Origin: Closterium sp. Naga37s-1 | Lineage: Eukaryota; Streptophyta; Zygnematophyceae; Desmidiales; Closteriaceae | Reading direction: 5' to 3' | NCBI GenBank assembly: GCA_947471745.1 | Contig: CANJKZ010001153.1 | Span: 62,001-126,000, forward strand | Length of the DNA stretch: 64,000 nt | Part shown: one piece after another, positions 1-11,437 of the stretch | How positions within the stretch are numbered: the stretch's first letter is position 1 | Layout of the letters: every line of letters starts with the position of its first letter | Made by a program: the position numbers and the translations under genes | The notes under the pieces: generated by a model | What the model was told of the DNA's origin: nothing | Databases searched by the model: none | The model's input: only the letters and a program-made list of their open reading frames with translations

Positions 1-839
1 TCCCCCACCACACTCAACCCCCGCGCACCTCTCAATCCCCCATGCCCTCTCACCCGCACGTGGCAAGTGGTTTCTTCGTGGCTCTCCCCCATCCCTCTGC
101 TGCATCCCCTCTCCCTCCACCCCCCCTCCGCCCTGCTCCTCTTCTGCTGCGCCCTCGCCCTCCCTGCTCCCATCTACCTGCCCAGGGCGGAGGGGGGCGG
201 GGGAGGGGGGGAGCAGTGGGGTGGAAACTGGGGGGAGGGGTGGGGGGAGGAGTGTGGGGGAGAGTGGGGGAAAGGGGAGGGAGGGGAAAGGGATGGGGAT
301 GGGGATGGGGCGTGGAAGGACGAAGAGGGTGGGGAAAGGGAGGGGGGGATGGTGTGTGGAAGAGACGTGGAAGGTGGAGGAGGGGAGGATGGGGAGGGGG
401 GAGAGGAAAATGGGCTGTTTGAAAAGGGCGTGGGGGTGAGAGAAGGAAGTGGTGGAGGAGGGGGAGGGGAGGGGGAGGGGGAGGGGGTGGTAATGGAAGT
501 GGAGGTGAGAGGAGTGGTGCTGGGGGAGGGGTGGGGGGTGGATGATGTAGCAGCAACGGTGGAAGCAGCTTCTGGCGTGCTGAGGAGGGCCAAGGTGAGT
601 GTAATTGTGTGAATGTAAAGAAATGGTACGCAGCTTCTCACAAATACCTCTGGGATATGAAGAGGTGAGTGTGAAGAGGTCAAGGCTGGCGTTTGCAGGG
701 ATTGCAGGGGGGGTGTGGATGACGTGGCAGCTACTGTGGAAGCTGCAGGTGTAAAGGCAATGAAAGGCGAGTGGTCAGACTGTCAGGGTGCTAAATACAC
801 ACACACACAGACACACACACACATGCGTACACACACACG

Positions 840-897
<58 letters not shown>

Positions 898-1998
898 CTG
901 TTGGGGTGCAAGTAGGCTTTCAAAATATAGCTGGTTCTTACATGAATCCTTTCCCGTTCCTTTCCTCCCTCTCACCGCACCCCAGTCTGTGCAGGGCTTC
1001 AGGCAGCTGTACCAGGAGGCAGAGGGGATGCGCGCGCTGGGGGCTATGAGGGCCGCATGGGAAATGCAGGCAGAGGAAGGAGAGGCGGGAATAAAGGAGG
1101 GTGAAGCGGGGAAGGAGGCAGGAGGAGGAGAAGGTGTAGCGGGGATGGAGGGAGTTCAGCCTGAGGGTGGCTTGAATAATGGAGGAAATGGTGATGGCAA
1201 TGGTGGGCAGGGGAAGGCAGCAGGGAAGAAGAGGAAGCGAGGGAAGTCTGGAAAGGTGGTGGCAGCAGCAGTGGGAGGCGGAGACGCGGCGGCACTGGGA
1301 GGGGAAAATACGATAGGTTCGGCTGCTCCAGGCGCCTTAGTTGGGCCCCGAGGCTGTGAGCCAGGCCCGGCAGCTATATCTGCCCTGAATCACACGTGCA
1401 TGGCGCGGCGATGGACGGCAGTGTACAGTGAGAGAATCATATCTTCAACTGCACACACCAAGGCTGCCTTAGGCAGTAACGGATCAGCACAATGTGGGAC
1501 CACTGCTGGGGGTGATGCTGCTGCTGCTGCCACAGTCGCTGGGAACGTTACAGTGGACGGTGGTGGATCTACCGATGGTGGTGTTATCAATGGTGGAGAT
1601 TCCACCGTTGGTTGCTCTACCAGCCTTGCTGCTTATGGTGGTGGTGGGGAGGCAGTTGGTGGTGCCAGCTGTCAACCTGCTGGTGGAGATACAGGCGCTT
1701 CCAGGTATGTGCCGTAACTTCTCGTGCCTTAGCCACCTTGTAGTGGATGGATACACAGCCACCTTAACAGCTGTCCAATTACTGGATTTTTTTATCCTCG
1801 TTAATTCTTTTCTTTCTTTTTTGACATTGCAGCTTTTGCATGGATTGTATGGTTAAATCAAGTGACGGCTCGACAGTGGTCCATGTTGAAGGTAGATCAA
1901 TGCCTTCGAAAAAGGCAGCAAAACAATGGACAGCAGCAGCCGTGTTACAAGCCCTGGCCTCCAGAGAGTGGCCTGCTAGCGCCAATATGCTTTTGTAG
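1..1998 (+). CDS. 3' part of a gene with a split dsRNA-binding-like C-terminus
   Basis: The gene enters from the left edge, so its 5' end is missing. A frame open over at least 67-594 is very rich in Gly and Glu and ends in a helix-like stretch (VDDVAATVEAA) before a GTGAGT donor at 595. The next exon runs from about 994 (AG acceptor) to 1704 and contains the helix GFRQLYQEAEGMRALG, a basic GKKRKRGK patch that could be a nuclear signal, and ALNHTCMARRWTAVYSE. The last exon, 1833-1998, follows a strong pyrimidine tract and ends at TAG with SMPSKKAAKQWTAAAVLQAL. The LNxxCxxRxWxxxYxE start and the SKKAAKxxAAxxxL end resemble the two halves of a dsRNA-binding fold, here separated by a long low-complexity insert. 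Phases match across both introns. The function is unknown to me and the domain call is tentative. Confidence 0.45.
711..756 (+). repeat. Diverged copy of the exon end at 537-578
   Basis: This stretch re-encodes GVDDVAATVEAAG, which is also found at the 3' end of the exon finishing at 594. It lies in the following intron and looks like a tandem duplicate of exon sequence. Confidence 0.7.
797..894. repeat. (CA)n microsatellite in intron
   Basis: An almost uninterrupted CA dinucleotide tract with a few GT/GC interruptions near 820-845. It lies in the intron between 594 and 994. It is open on both strands and gives meaningless His/Thr and Cys/Val frames. Confidence 0.95.
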
Positions 1999-2353
1999 GT
2001 TTCAGTTCATGGTGGTGTTGGTAATGGAACAGGGTTGGTGTAAGTTATGAGAGTGGTTGGAATAAAACTGTGTATACAGCTGGGACTTGCAGCAGCGAGT
2101 ATGTCAGGTTTTTCCATTTTCCCGCCAATTCTTTCCATGTCAAAGGAGACCAGCTTCAACCAATGAGGGGTGCAATTGTTTCGAGCAAGCTGTCGTCTTG
2201 CTGCATGGGAGGAAAGCTCAACTCTTCACTCGATTTCGGTCTTCATAGGAGATGCGAGCATGGAGCAACGCATGTCGCCATACCTTCACCACCTCACCAG
2301 ACACACAAGCTTGCGTTTACGCATTTTCCAAGGTCTTTCTGCTCGTGCCAGGC

Positions 2354-5300
2354 ATGGCCTCCGAGCTTATCTCCAGTCAACGCTTAGTCACCGGGTTTAG
2401 TTGCGCTAAACTTAATCCTAGTCGCGCCGGACCGTCTAGCACTAACGGCTGCGTGACGTTGTTCCGTGAAGGCCCGACGACATTAGGACGTCCCGATGAA
2501 GAGCGTTCTAGGCGAATTTGGCGAAGCTTTTCTTCGCGAACAGACTTGCTGGTGTCGCAGCAGCATCCTGTGGTTTCCAGTTGCGTGTCCGGCTCGACCT
2601 CTTTGAGACTTTCGCAAACCAGGCGAAATAGGAAAGCGCATCCCAGTGTTCGGGTAAAGAGCCACCTTATAACGAACCACCTCATTGTGTCTAATCCAGG
2701 AATGCAGCCGCTGGTAGCGGCTCTCAGGATAATTTCTGTAAATAATTTTGTCCATCAGAGTAGGCATCAGGCTTTTCGATCTTATATTGGATCCCGTTTA
2801 CCGGGTACGACGAGGATTGGGGGTGTTTCCGGTTTTGGGTCACTGAGAAGACCGGAATCGGGGGTGAGCCCTTTCACGGGGACGACAAACGGCGGAGATG
2901 CGATCAGACACGCGTCGTTACACTCCGCGAGGTTACGAGCAGCCAGTTCGTTCGGTGGTCGTTCTGGTAACGAGCCGTCCCTTAGCGAGGACGGAGAGGT
3001 AGCACCAGCGACGTTACCCGATCCGCGGCGTGGCGAGAGTCAGCAGAAGCAGCAGCACCAGCAGCACCAGCAGGACCACCAGCAGCAGCACCCCCACCAA
3101 CACCCCCTTCTGGGCCTGCTGCCTTTCCTGCGTCCCTTCCTCCCCCTCGTCCTCCGCGCGTGGCTGTGCACCGCCGTCGCCCTCACCTCGCTGCTCCTCT
3201 TCATCCCCCGCTTCGGCGCACTCACCACCCTCCTCGCTCAAGGTGAATTCCCAAGGTGACCCAATGTGATTTTCCAATGTGGGACAGGCTGGTCTGGGGC
3301 AGGCTGATCAGAGGCAAACTATCCTTTCCCTTTGCCCCCCACCCTCCCCTCCCCACCCCACCCCCCCTCCCCCTCCCCTCCCCTTCCCACCCCACCCCCT
3401 CCCTCCACCCTCCCCCCCACCAGGCGATCTCCGGGCTCTCACCCGTGCGACAGGTGTCGTGCTGTTACTGGTGGGAGCGCGGTCGGCAGCGACGTACTGG
3501 CAGGACGCGTGGCTGTGGGAAGCAGCGAGCGGCGTCACTCTCGCCGTGCGCTCCCAGGCGTGGCACCACCTGCTGGGGGCTGATCTGGGGTTCTTTGAAG
3601 GGCGAGGGGGAGGGAAGGCCGCAGGTCGGGGCAGTGGGCGCGGAGGAGGGGGAACAGGTAGGAAGGGAGGAGGTGGAGGGGGGAGGGAAGGGGTTGAAGA
3701 GATGGAAACCAGTGGGCCAGGAGAGGCAGCAGCTGTACCAGGGGATGCAGTAGCAGCAGGGCCAGCGGCTGTAGCCGCAGGTTCGGCAACTGTGGCAACT
3801 GAACCAGCGGCTGTAGCAACAGGTTCAACGGCTGTAGCGACGGGGGACCTGGTTTATCGGTTGACAGCGGAGGCGAGGGAGGTGGGCGAGGTGGTGTTTG
3901 CGGTGCTCAAGGCGGCGGTGCCAGCTGTCTGCCAGGTGGCAGTCATGCTGACGCGGATGGTCCAGCTCAGCCCGGTGATGACGCTGGCCACTCTGTGTGT
4001 GAGTGGGTGACACGTGGACTGGTGGTAACAGCACTTGGTATTAGCATTGGTATTAGCATTGGTATTAGAATTGGTATTAGCATTGGTATTAGCATTGGTG
4101 TTAGCATTGGTAATAGCATTGGTAATAGCATTGGTAATAGCATTGGTAATAGCATTTGGTAATGGCATTGGTAATGGCATTGGTAATAGCAGTGGCAATA
4201 ACAGCAGTGGCAATGCCAGAAAAGTCCTCCTTCTTTTCCCTCTCTTCCCGCTCTTCCCTCCCACCATCATACCAGGTGGTACCACTCATGTCAATGATCA
4301 TCGCCACGCTAGGAGAAAGAGTCCGCCGCGTCTCCTCAGAAGCGCAGGCCTCTGTGACAGCCGTCTCAGTGCGAATCACGGAGGTCATCCCAGCCATGCT
4401 GCTGCTCCCTGTGACCCTTCCACGCTTCCCTTGTTTCAATATCTTCCCTCTATTCTCCAGTCTTACCACCTCCACCCCATCCCAGGTGGTACCACTCATG
4501 TCTGTCATCATCGCCACGCTCGGCGAAAGAGATCGCCGCGTCTCCTCCGAAGCACAGGCATCCATCGCAGCCCTCTCAGCACGAATCACCGAGGTCCTCC
4601 CAGCCATGCTGCTCGTCAAGGCGCACGCAGCCGAGCACTACTGCTAGTCGTCCCTGTGACCCCTCCATACGTCCCTTCCCCGTGCCCATTTCCGCTGAAG
4701 TCTAGTGTCCACTCCGCCTGTGCTCCCTCTCCTCCCTCCCTTCCCTTTCCCTGCTCTCCGCCCTCTCTCACCAACCCCATTTCAGGTGGTACCACTCATG
4801 TCAGTCATCATCGCCTCGCTAGGAGAGAGGGTCCGCCGTGTCTCCTCAGAAGCCCAGGCATCCATCGCAGCCCTCTCAGCGCGGATCACCGAGGTCCTCC
4901 CGGCCATGCTGCTCGTCAAGGCGCACGCAGCCGAGCCGTACGAGGCGCTCCTGTTCCGCCACCTGGCGGAAGCTGATAGGTCCGCGCGGCTGCGCAACAA
5001 GCGGCTCAAGGCGCTGTTTCCAGAGGCTATCACGGCGGCGTATGCGGCGGCGGTGGTGGTGCTGTTTGGAGTGGCCACGTGGGCAGTGGGGCAGGGCGGG
5101 CTCACTGGGGCTGGGATTGTCTCCTTCTTTACATCACTCGTACTTCTTATTGAGCCCATTCAGGTGAGGGGGCGTTCAGGACTTCCCTGAGTCTGTTCTG
5201 CGGGGTTGTGACTGAGGGAATGAGGCTGAAACAGAGGTCAGGGACTGGGATTGTGTCTTTCTTCACGTCCCTTGTGCTACTGATCGAACCCATTCAGGTA

Positions 5301-6504
5301 AATGGCTGAAAGCACAGGGCCTGAAATAGGGGAGAAGATTTGGAGTAGGGAAGAAGAGGCGATTGTTGTTTCCAGAGGCCATCACGGCGGCGTGTGCGGC
5401 GGCGGTGGTGGTGCTGTTTGGAGTGGCCACTTGGGCCGTGGGGCAGGGCTGGCTTACCGGGGCAGGGATCGTGTATTTCTTCACGTCCCTTGTGCTACTG
5501 ATTGAGCCCATTCAGGTACCTGGCTGAAAGCACAGGGCCAAAAATAGGGGAGGAGATTTGGAATCGGGACGAAGAGGCTCAGCTCTCAAGCCGCTGTTTC
5601 CAGAGGTGATCACGGCGGCGTATGCGGCGGTGGTGGTGGTGCTATTTGGAGTGGCCACGTGGGCCGTGGGGCAGGGCGGGCTAATGGGTGCCGGGATTGT
5701 ATCCTTCTTCACCTCGCTTGCTCTCCTCATCGAACCCATTCAGGTGAAAAGAAGAGAGTCCGAGCCTGTTCTAGGGATCAGTGGCTGAACTTTCTGGGCT
5801 GAAAGTGCGGAGCCTGATATAGGGAAGGGGTCACCGAGTCAGGGAGGGCTCACCATTCAGGGTTTAGAGAAGGATTGTCTCCTTCTTCACCCCCACCCAT
5901 TCAGGTGAGTGCAGATGAGACCGTTCCGAGATACCCACTTTCAAGTACGGAGAAATGAGAGCTTTCAGGGCCTGCCTGGGCCTGGTCTGGGGACAGGGTG
6001 CTGAAATTAGGGAGAAGATGAAGAGGTGGAAGCAGGCAGTGCGTTCGTAGAGCTGAAGCAGGCCCAGCCAGCCAGCCATGAAACGAGGGCTGACAGAGTC
6101 TCTCAAGCAAAACTACCCTAGTCCACTTCCTCTCACCACTCCGTTTATTCTTTTTTTTGCCTCCCTCAGGCAGCGGGCAGAGCATTCAACGAGCTGAAGC
6201 AGGGGCGGTTAGCCATTGAACAAGTGCTGACACACTTTGTGGTACCTACCCCACTCAACCCCCGCGCACCACTCTTTCTGTCCCTCTTACTCGTTATTCC
6301 ATTCTCTTTCTTATTCTCCTCCCTACCCCAGGCAGCAGGCACTGCATTCAACGAGCTGAAGCAGGGCCAGCCAGCCATTGAACGTGTGCTCGCCCTCACA
6401 CGCTTGAACCCACCGCATTCCACCGCTTCCCACTCCTCCTCCTCCTCCTCCTCCTCCTCCTCCTCCTCCTCCTCCTCCTCCTCCTCCTCCTCCTCCTCCT
6501 CCTC

Positions 6505-6535
<31 letters not shown>

Positions 6536-9459
6536 TCCCCCTCCTCCTCCTCCTCCCCCTCCCCCACCCTTCAAGAAGTGGAGAAAGACATTGGAAGGCT
6601 AGAGGGAGACATTGAGTTCCAAGGGGTGTGCTTTGACTATGGCTTACCGATGGAAATGGGATCACCGATAAAAGACAGGTCTCAATCAGAAGCACCGGTA
6701 GCAGGAGATGCCACGTTACCTGCAGCAGCAGCAGTGCCAATAATCCCAGCAGCCCCAGCAGCCCCAGCAGCAGCCGCAGCAGCAGCAGACGCAGAAGCAG
6801 GTTCAGGTTTGAAGTCCCGTGTGTTGTCTGACGTGTCGTTCCGGGTGAGGCGGGGTGAGACAGTGGCTGTAGTGGGCCCGTCTGGAGGGGGCAAAAGCTC
6901 CCTGCTCAAGCTTCTCTTGAAGCTCTACCGTCCCTCTGCAGGTCAGGCCTCATGGCCAGGTGAGGTGAGGTGAGGTGAGGTGAGGTGAGGTGAGGTGAGG
7001 TACGGTCAGATCACATGCTGAAGGTGTACGGTCAGGTGAGCTGCATGGAGAGCCGAGGGGAGGTGTGGTCCGGTCGGGTCGGGTCGGGTCGGGTCGGGTT
7101 GGGTTGGGTTGGATTGAGTCGTGTTTGGTCGGGTTGGGTCCAGTAAGGTCACAAGATCAGGCTGTACCGCCCCACTGCAGGTGAGGTGGCATGGTGCAGT
7201 GAGGTGAGGTGAGATGGAGAGTGGGAGAGTGTGGGAAATTGAGTTTCATGGCTCTCTCATAACCCATCACCACCTCTGCTGTGTCCATTCCCCCTGTTTA
7301 TGCTTCTTCTATCCTCTGCTATCAACTGCTCGCCTCTGCTGACCTCTACTGGCCCCTGCTGGCTCCTGCTGGCCCCTGCTGGCCTGTAATACCCTCGTAT
7401 TGGTCTCTACGAAACAAATCTTAGACTGCTTGGTTTGGCTCGTACTTGTACCTGTATGGCAGGCTGCATTCTGCTGGACGGCCAAGATCTTGCATCGTGC
7501 TCTGCAACCAGTGTGCGCCGTCAGATTGGCTTCGTGCCACAGGAAACGGTGGGTGCCGGTGTGGTGGTGGTTGGGAGTGATGGTGCGAATGGAATGATGG
7601 TTGGGAACGGTGGGTGCCGATGTGGTGGTGGTTGGGAATGATGGTGGATGGAATGATGGAGTGATGGTTGGGAGTGATGGAGGAAGATAACGAGGCTTCT
7701 TTTCTGGGTGCTGCGAGTGACAAGAAAGACGTGTCTTGGCCTATCTGCTTCTGCCCATCCCCTCTCCACTCTCCTCTTCCCTCTCTTCTCTGCCCTCTCT
7801 CCTCTCCCGTCCCCCTTCTCTCCTCTCCCCTCTCTCCTCTCCCTTCTCTTCTCTCCCTTCCCTCCTTTTCTCACTTCTTTTCCCTCAACCCCCCCCACCT
7901 GACTTGTCTCAGGTTCTTTTTTCGGGCACGGTGGCGCAAAACATTGCATACGGGCATCTGGAATACCTCTCCTTGGAAGCTTCCAACCTGCCCGGAAAGG
8001 CAACAAATTTGGCAATGGTGGAGCGAGCTGCCCGCCTTACCAACGCACATGAATTCATTTCTGCTCTGCCCGAAGGCTACTTCACCCAGCTGGGCCCGCG
8101 AGGGGCGTCTCTCAGTGGCGGGCAGAGGCAGAGGTACGAAACAGAAGTTGTTTTTGTTCCAAAATGTCGCTTGTTGTCTCGTTGTTTCCAGGTGCCTAGC
8201 ATGTCCAGGATTCGGTTTCCTTCTTTTGGCTTCCTTTCCTTAAGGTGCCTGAGTCAGCATGTGTCTCCATGTGTTTATTTCCACTCTAAAACCAGCAAAA
8301 AACCAGTTGTGAGGTGCATCCATGCTCGAACCTCACACCAAGCCTGTCATCGAACCTAATGCCGATCCTCACTCTGTTCCAACACCATTTCTGCCAGGCT
8401 GGCCATCGCCCGAGCCATCTTCAATGACCCTGCCATCTTGGTCCTGGATGAAGCCACGTCAGCACTGGACAGCCAATCAGAGGCTCTCGTTCGCGACGCT
8501 CTGCGCCGCCTCATGGTTGGGCGAACGGTGCGTGTGTGGTGTGTGTGTGGGGGGGAAAATGGCGCAAGGAAAGGGTGGACGGAGTGGATGGTGGGGGGGG
8601 GGGGGGGGGGGGCAGCACTCTACTCCACCTCATGTCTGGCTGAACGGTGCGTGTGTGGAGGAGGAGTGGGGGGGTGGGGAGATGAGGAGAGGGGAGGGGT
8701 GGGGAGATGAGGAGAGGGGAGGGGTGCAGGAGGAGATGGTGTGTTGGAGAGCAGGGGAGGGGGACTGGGACTGAGACAGGTGTGGAGAGGAAGGGGTAGG
8801 TTAATGACTTGGGCAAAAGTTGGGGGAAATTACACTGGGGGCACGAACGGATCTCTCTGTCCTCTCATGTGTTATTCACTGCAGTCTCTCCCTTTTCTTA
8901 TTAGGCTAACTTCCTCATTCTCCCATCGTTCTCCCAGCATTATCCCCCTTCTTCCTCGTTCCCCCTTTTAATTCCCACCCTCATCAGGTGATTTTGGTGG
9001 CACACTGGCCTGCAGCCATTGCTGATGCTGACCGGGTTCTACTGGTGGAGAAGGGGCAAGTCACGGAAATTACAAACTCAACTTCCTGTGCGCTCGCTCA
9101 CCTTCTCCCCACGGTGTTTGCTCCCTCACTGAATGGGCCGACTTGCACGTTTTTATTCTCCCCTCCATCAGGTGATTTTGGTGGCACACCGGCCTGCAGC
9201 CATTGCTGATGCCGACCGGGTTCTCCTGGTGGAGAATGGCAGAGTCACGGAAATCACGAAAAGTGGCCACATGGGTTTCCCTGAAGAATCGTCTGCACGA
9301 GGATTGCCTGCAATAAATGGAACATTCTTGGATGGAATAGCTGATCAATTGGATGAATTTTGTGACACTGGGACATTAGCAGGATGGTGTGTGTCTAGAG
9401 ATGAAGATTCCTCCCTTGAGCCCCAGATGGGACCACCTAAAGAAAGAACCCTTGACTGA
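2354..9459 (+). CDS. ABCB29: ABCB29/ATH12-like chloroplast ABC half transporter
   Basis: Proposed exons: 2354-3242, 3424-3998, 4786-5163, 6332-6941, 7463-7548, 7913-8133, 8398-8527 and 9172-9459. All phases join, giving about 1058 aa. The start at 2354 (MASELISSQ) is chosen over 2252 because it opens a Ser/Arg-rich, transit-peptide-like region. Membrane segments begin near residue 250 ([20 protein letters not shown]). The block in exons 3-4 with [18 protein letters not shown]-type and [15 protein letters not shown] motifs is characteristic of plant ABCB29 as I recall the family. The nucleotide-binding domain has Walker [10 protein letters not shown] (about 795), Q-loop VPQET, signature LSGGQ (about 913), Walker [13 protein letters not shown] and the H-loop His in [10 protein letters not shown] (about 969). 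The length exceeds the usual 600-700 aa because of Gly/Ala/Thr-rich inserts and a 40-residue Ser run. It should act as a dimer in a plastid membrane; the substrate is unknown. Introns hold many copies of its own exons, so the choice of copy could be wrong. Confidence 0.8.
4030..4215. repeat. 12-bp minisatellite (GGTATTAGCATT-like)
   Basis: About 15 tandem units of GGTATTAGCATT and variants (GGTAATAGCATT, GGTAATGGCATT) directly behind the exon ending at 3998, inside the intron before exon 3 of the transporter. Confidence 0.9.
4276..4640 (+). repeat. Two extra copies of transporter exon 3 (5' half)
   Basis: Copies begin at 4276 and 4486, each right after an AG acceptor like that of the real exon at 4786. 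The first diverges after about 130 bp. The second runs about 150 bp to a stop (ending AAEHYC). Both encode the [15 protein letters not shown] block with a few substitutions. Neither reaches a donor matching the real exon, so they look like decoy exons. Confidence 0.85.
5240..5904 (+). repeat. Four partial copies of the 3' half of transporter exon 3
   Basis: Segments ending in CCCATTCAG plus a GT donor lie at about 5240-5297, 5365-5515, 5598-5743 and 5870-5904. The two long ones keep an open frame through [11 protein letters not shown] and the FFTSL..LIEPIQ end. The real exon finishes at 5163 with the same sequence. Divergence differs between copies, suggesting stepwise duplication. Confidence 0.85.
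6010..6242 (+). repeat. Copies of the start of transporter exon 4
   Basis: At 6170-6230 the sequence re-encodes [20 protein letters not shown] after a CAG acceptor, matching the exon that begins at 6332. A shorter, more decayed GAGCTGAAGCAGG-type copy lies at about 6030-6085. Confidence 0.8.
6428..6566 (+). repeat. (TCC)n tract coding a poly-Ser run
   Basis: A nearly perfect TCC repeat in frame inside exon 4 of the transporter, giving about 40 serines with a few prolines between the membrane domain (ends ...LALTR) and the nucleotide-binding domain. Its length is probably variable between individuals. Confidence 0.9.
6957..7215 (+). repeat. (TGAGG)n and (GGGTC)n arrays with an exon-end copy
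   Basis: Pentamer arrays GTGAGG (6959-7001) and GGTCGGGTCGGG (7073-7110) sit directly after the exon 4 donor. At about 7158-7182 a LYRPTAG-like copy of the exon 4 end is followed by GTGAGG. The arrays therefore contain many donor-like GTGAGG words beside the true donor at 6942. Confidence 0.75.
7549..7912 (+). repeat. Intron with GGTTGGGAATGATGG-like repeats and a pyrimidine tract
   Basis: Imperfect repeats of a GGTGGTGGTTGGGAATGATGG-type unit occupy about 7549-7690. A long CT-rich tract (7745-7890) then leads to the acceptor at 7912. No gene is seen here. Confidence 0.7.
8591..8612 (+). repeat. Homopolymeric G tract of about 22 bases
   Basis: A run of about 22 G residues in the intron after transporter exon 7. 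Its exact length is likely to be unreliable in any assembly. Confidence 0.8.
8988..9100 (+). repeat. Copy of the start of the last transporter exon
   Basis: It follows a TCATCAG acceptor identical in style to the one before 9172. It encodes the H-loop region as [10 protein letters not shown] instead of [10 protein letters not shown] and continues with DADRVLLVE before diverging. It lacks the 3' coding part that ends at 9459. Confidence 0.85.
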
Positions 9460-10568
9460 ATACTGATGATTAATATTCTGGTAGTTTATTGTAAGTCATG
9501 TTGGTCCTCAAGTTGTATCTACATGGGTTGAACTTAATTCAGATTATATGAAAACTACCGGTATATGGAATCCATTTTACGTAAAACACATCCCACCCAC
9601 TGCTCAAAATAAAACTGGTAATATCTCACTTCCTCCATTTGTTAGTGGATGCTGGAGAATTGTGCATCTTGTTAGAAACGCCATATGTTGCAAAAAAGTT
9701 TTACATTGCATGGATAGTGACGTTCAGCTATTAGTAGTGTAACACTGGCGACAGCGTCTTCCCGGAGACGCGCCTAATGAGGAAATAAAGGTTGCTTGCT
9801 GCCACACTTGATTCCATCCCAACGCGCAAGGCGAGAGCTGTCTCCCACCCGCATCCACCCTCGCGGCGCAGAATTGACCACCAGCCGAGCCGAGTCGCGA
9901 GGCGCAACAACGACTGCCTACCGTACGGTCCCCCCCCCACCCATCTCATCCCACCCTTCAATTTCAGAAATCTGGAAATTCACACTCAACCGAGTTGTAG
10001 GCGCCGCAATCAATTTCGTAACCAAAATGAACCCTACCCAAGCGTTCTCGCTAAAATACAGACCGCTCTACCACGCAACACATCTCTCCCCATCGCATTC
10101 ATGTGTATTGAGGCTGGCACACACATCACTCCACAAGCACAGCAGCCCCACTCGCCACCTAGTTTAGCACCATCCCTTCCCCTGAAGGTACCTTCCTCCA
10201 CCTCCATACCTGTGCATCCCGCGCCTTTCCTTCCTCATGTGTACGTTCTTGTAGGTTCTCCTGGGCAAGTACGCCTCATTTTTCTTCATCTCCTTGGATT
10301 TTTCTATAAAGCCCGCACAGGCCAGGTTCTCAGGCCAAGTTCTCAAACCAGGTTCTCAAGCTACCTTTAGGTGTCGTTACTGAGATTGTACTGCTCCCTT
10401 GTGTTACTACAACCCAGATTTATACACTAGCTGGTGCCAGATTGACCCATCAAATCCGACCGCTTTTTTAGGAGAGTCTATAATTACTCGGCCCCTTTAA
10501 TGCGATCGACTCCAGAGTCTTTCCAGAATTTTAGGCGCCTCGAGCTCGGAGCTAGTAAGCTACAGCGC
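9460..10568. other. Intergenic region, transporter 3' side to FAS1-A
   Basis: No convincing gene. AATAAA-like words near 9608 and 9784 could serve the transporter transcript. A TATAAA-like word near 10306 is followed by short imperfect repeats of CCAGGTTCTCA (about 10318-10360). The open frame at 9792-10370 has low-complexity composition and no family resemblance. Confidence 0.5.
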
Positions 10569-11437
10569 ATGATGGACCGGCAAGCTGTTTTCCTCTGCTT
10601 GTCGATCTCCCTCCTGCTCCTCCTAACCTCCTCGCCGCAATTCACGCCGCGCGTGGCGGCGCAAGCGGAATACTCGGGGCGGCTCGCGTATCTGCGGATC
10701 GTAGACGCGTTAAAGAGCAAGGGCTACTCGATCGCGCTCGACGGACTCGGCATCTCGGGACTGAACGACACGCTGATCAAGCTCCTCCCGACGAGAAACG
10801 TGACGATTCTCGTCCCCACTAACGGAGCGTTTTACAAGCTGACGGCGGCGCCGTGGAAGGGACTGAAAAAGACGCCCGACAAGCTCCGTCAGATCCTCGC
10901 GTTCCACACGCTGCGCATGCGGATGCGCGCCGCGGAGATTAGAGAGCTACCGGTTGGAACCACGGTAAGGGGGGGCGTCGTGGAATTATCAAAAGACTTT
11001 TCTGGCAGGCGCTTTGTTTCTCCCTCTCCCTTTCTCTCCGTCTCTCAGTTTCTCGCTTTCTCTCGCTCGTTCTGTAACTTCCTGTGGACCTCAGCTCTCT
11101 TTCCTCCCCCACCTCCTCGTCTTTTCGCCCCACGACTCACCAATCTCAGGCTCCTACCCTAGACTTCGAGTTTAGCTTGGCACGAATCAAAGACGCGCGC
11201 TTGTTGAGTCGACTAAAAATCCTCATACTTCCTTCCCTCCCCACGTTTCACCTATCGCAGGTTCCTACCCTAGACTTCGAATTTACCATGGCACGAATCA
11301 AAGACGCACGGCCGATCATGGGTGCTGCCAAAGGGTCGAAAATTGGCGCTTCGATTGTCGACCCTAATGTGTATTCAGACCCGCGTGTGATAATACACGG
11401 TGTGAACATGGTGGTTATGCCGCCCAAGCTATATTAG
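10569..11437 (+). CDS. Small secreted fasciclin (FAS1) domain protein A
   Basis: Two exons, 10569-10964 (GTAAGG donor) and 11261-11437 (acceptor TATCGCAG), phase 0, 190 aa. The start at 10569 gives a signal peptide with hydrophobic core VFLCLSISLLLLLT. The FAS1 fold is supported by NVTILVPTNGAF (H1-type), ILAFHTLRM (the YH-like element) and the closing VIIHGVNMVVMPP (H2-type), which matches the usual INGVxxVDxVLLPP end. It is a single minimal FAS1 domain, probably an extracellular or cell-wall glycoprotein; I see no GPI signal after it. It is a distant relative of the two FAS1 genes on the other strand at 11796-17765. A decayed copy of exon 2 lies in its only intron. Confidence 0.75.
11150..11205 (+). 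repeat. Truncated copy of FAS1-A exon 2
   Basis: After a CTCAG acceptor it encodes APTLDFEFSLARIKDAR, nearly the same as the start of the real exon at 11261, then diverges to stops. Confidence 0.85.

Noticed and set aside
9792-10370. 192-residue open frame between the transporter and FAS1-A
   Set aside because: It has unusual composition, no domain features and overlaps another open frame. There is no evidence that it is a gene.
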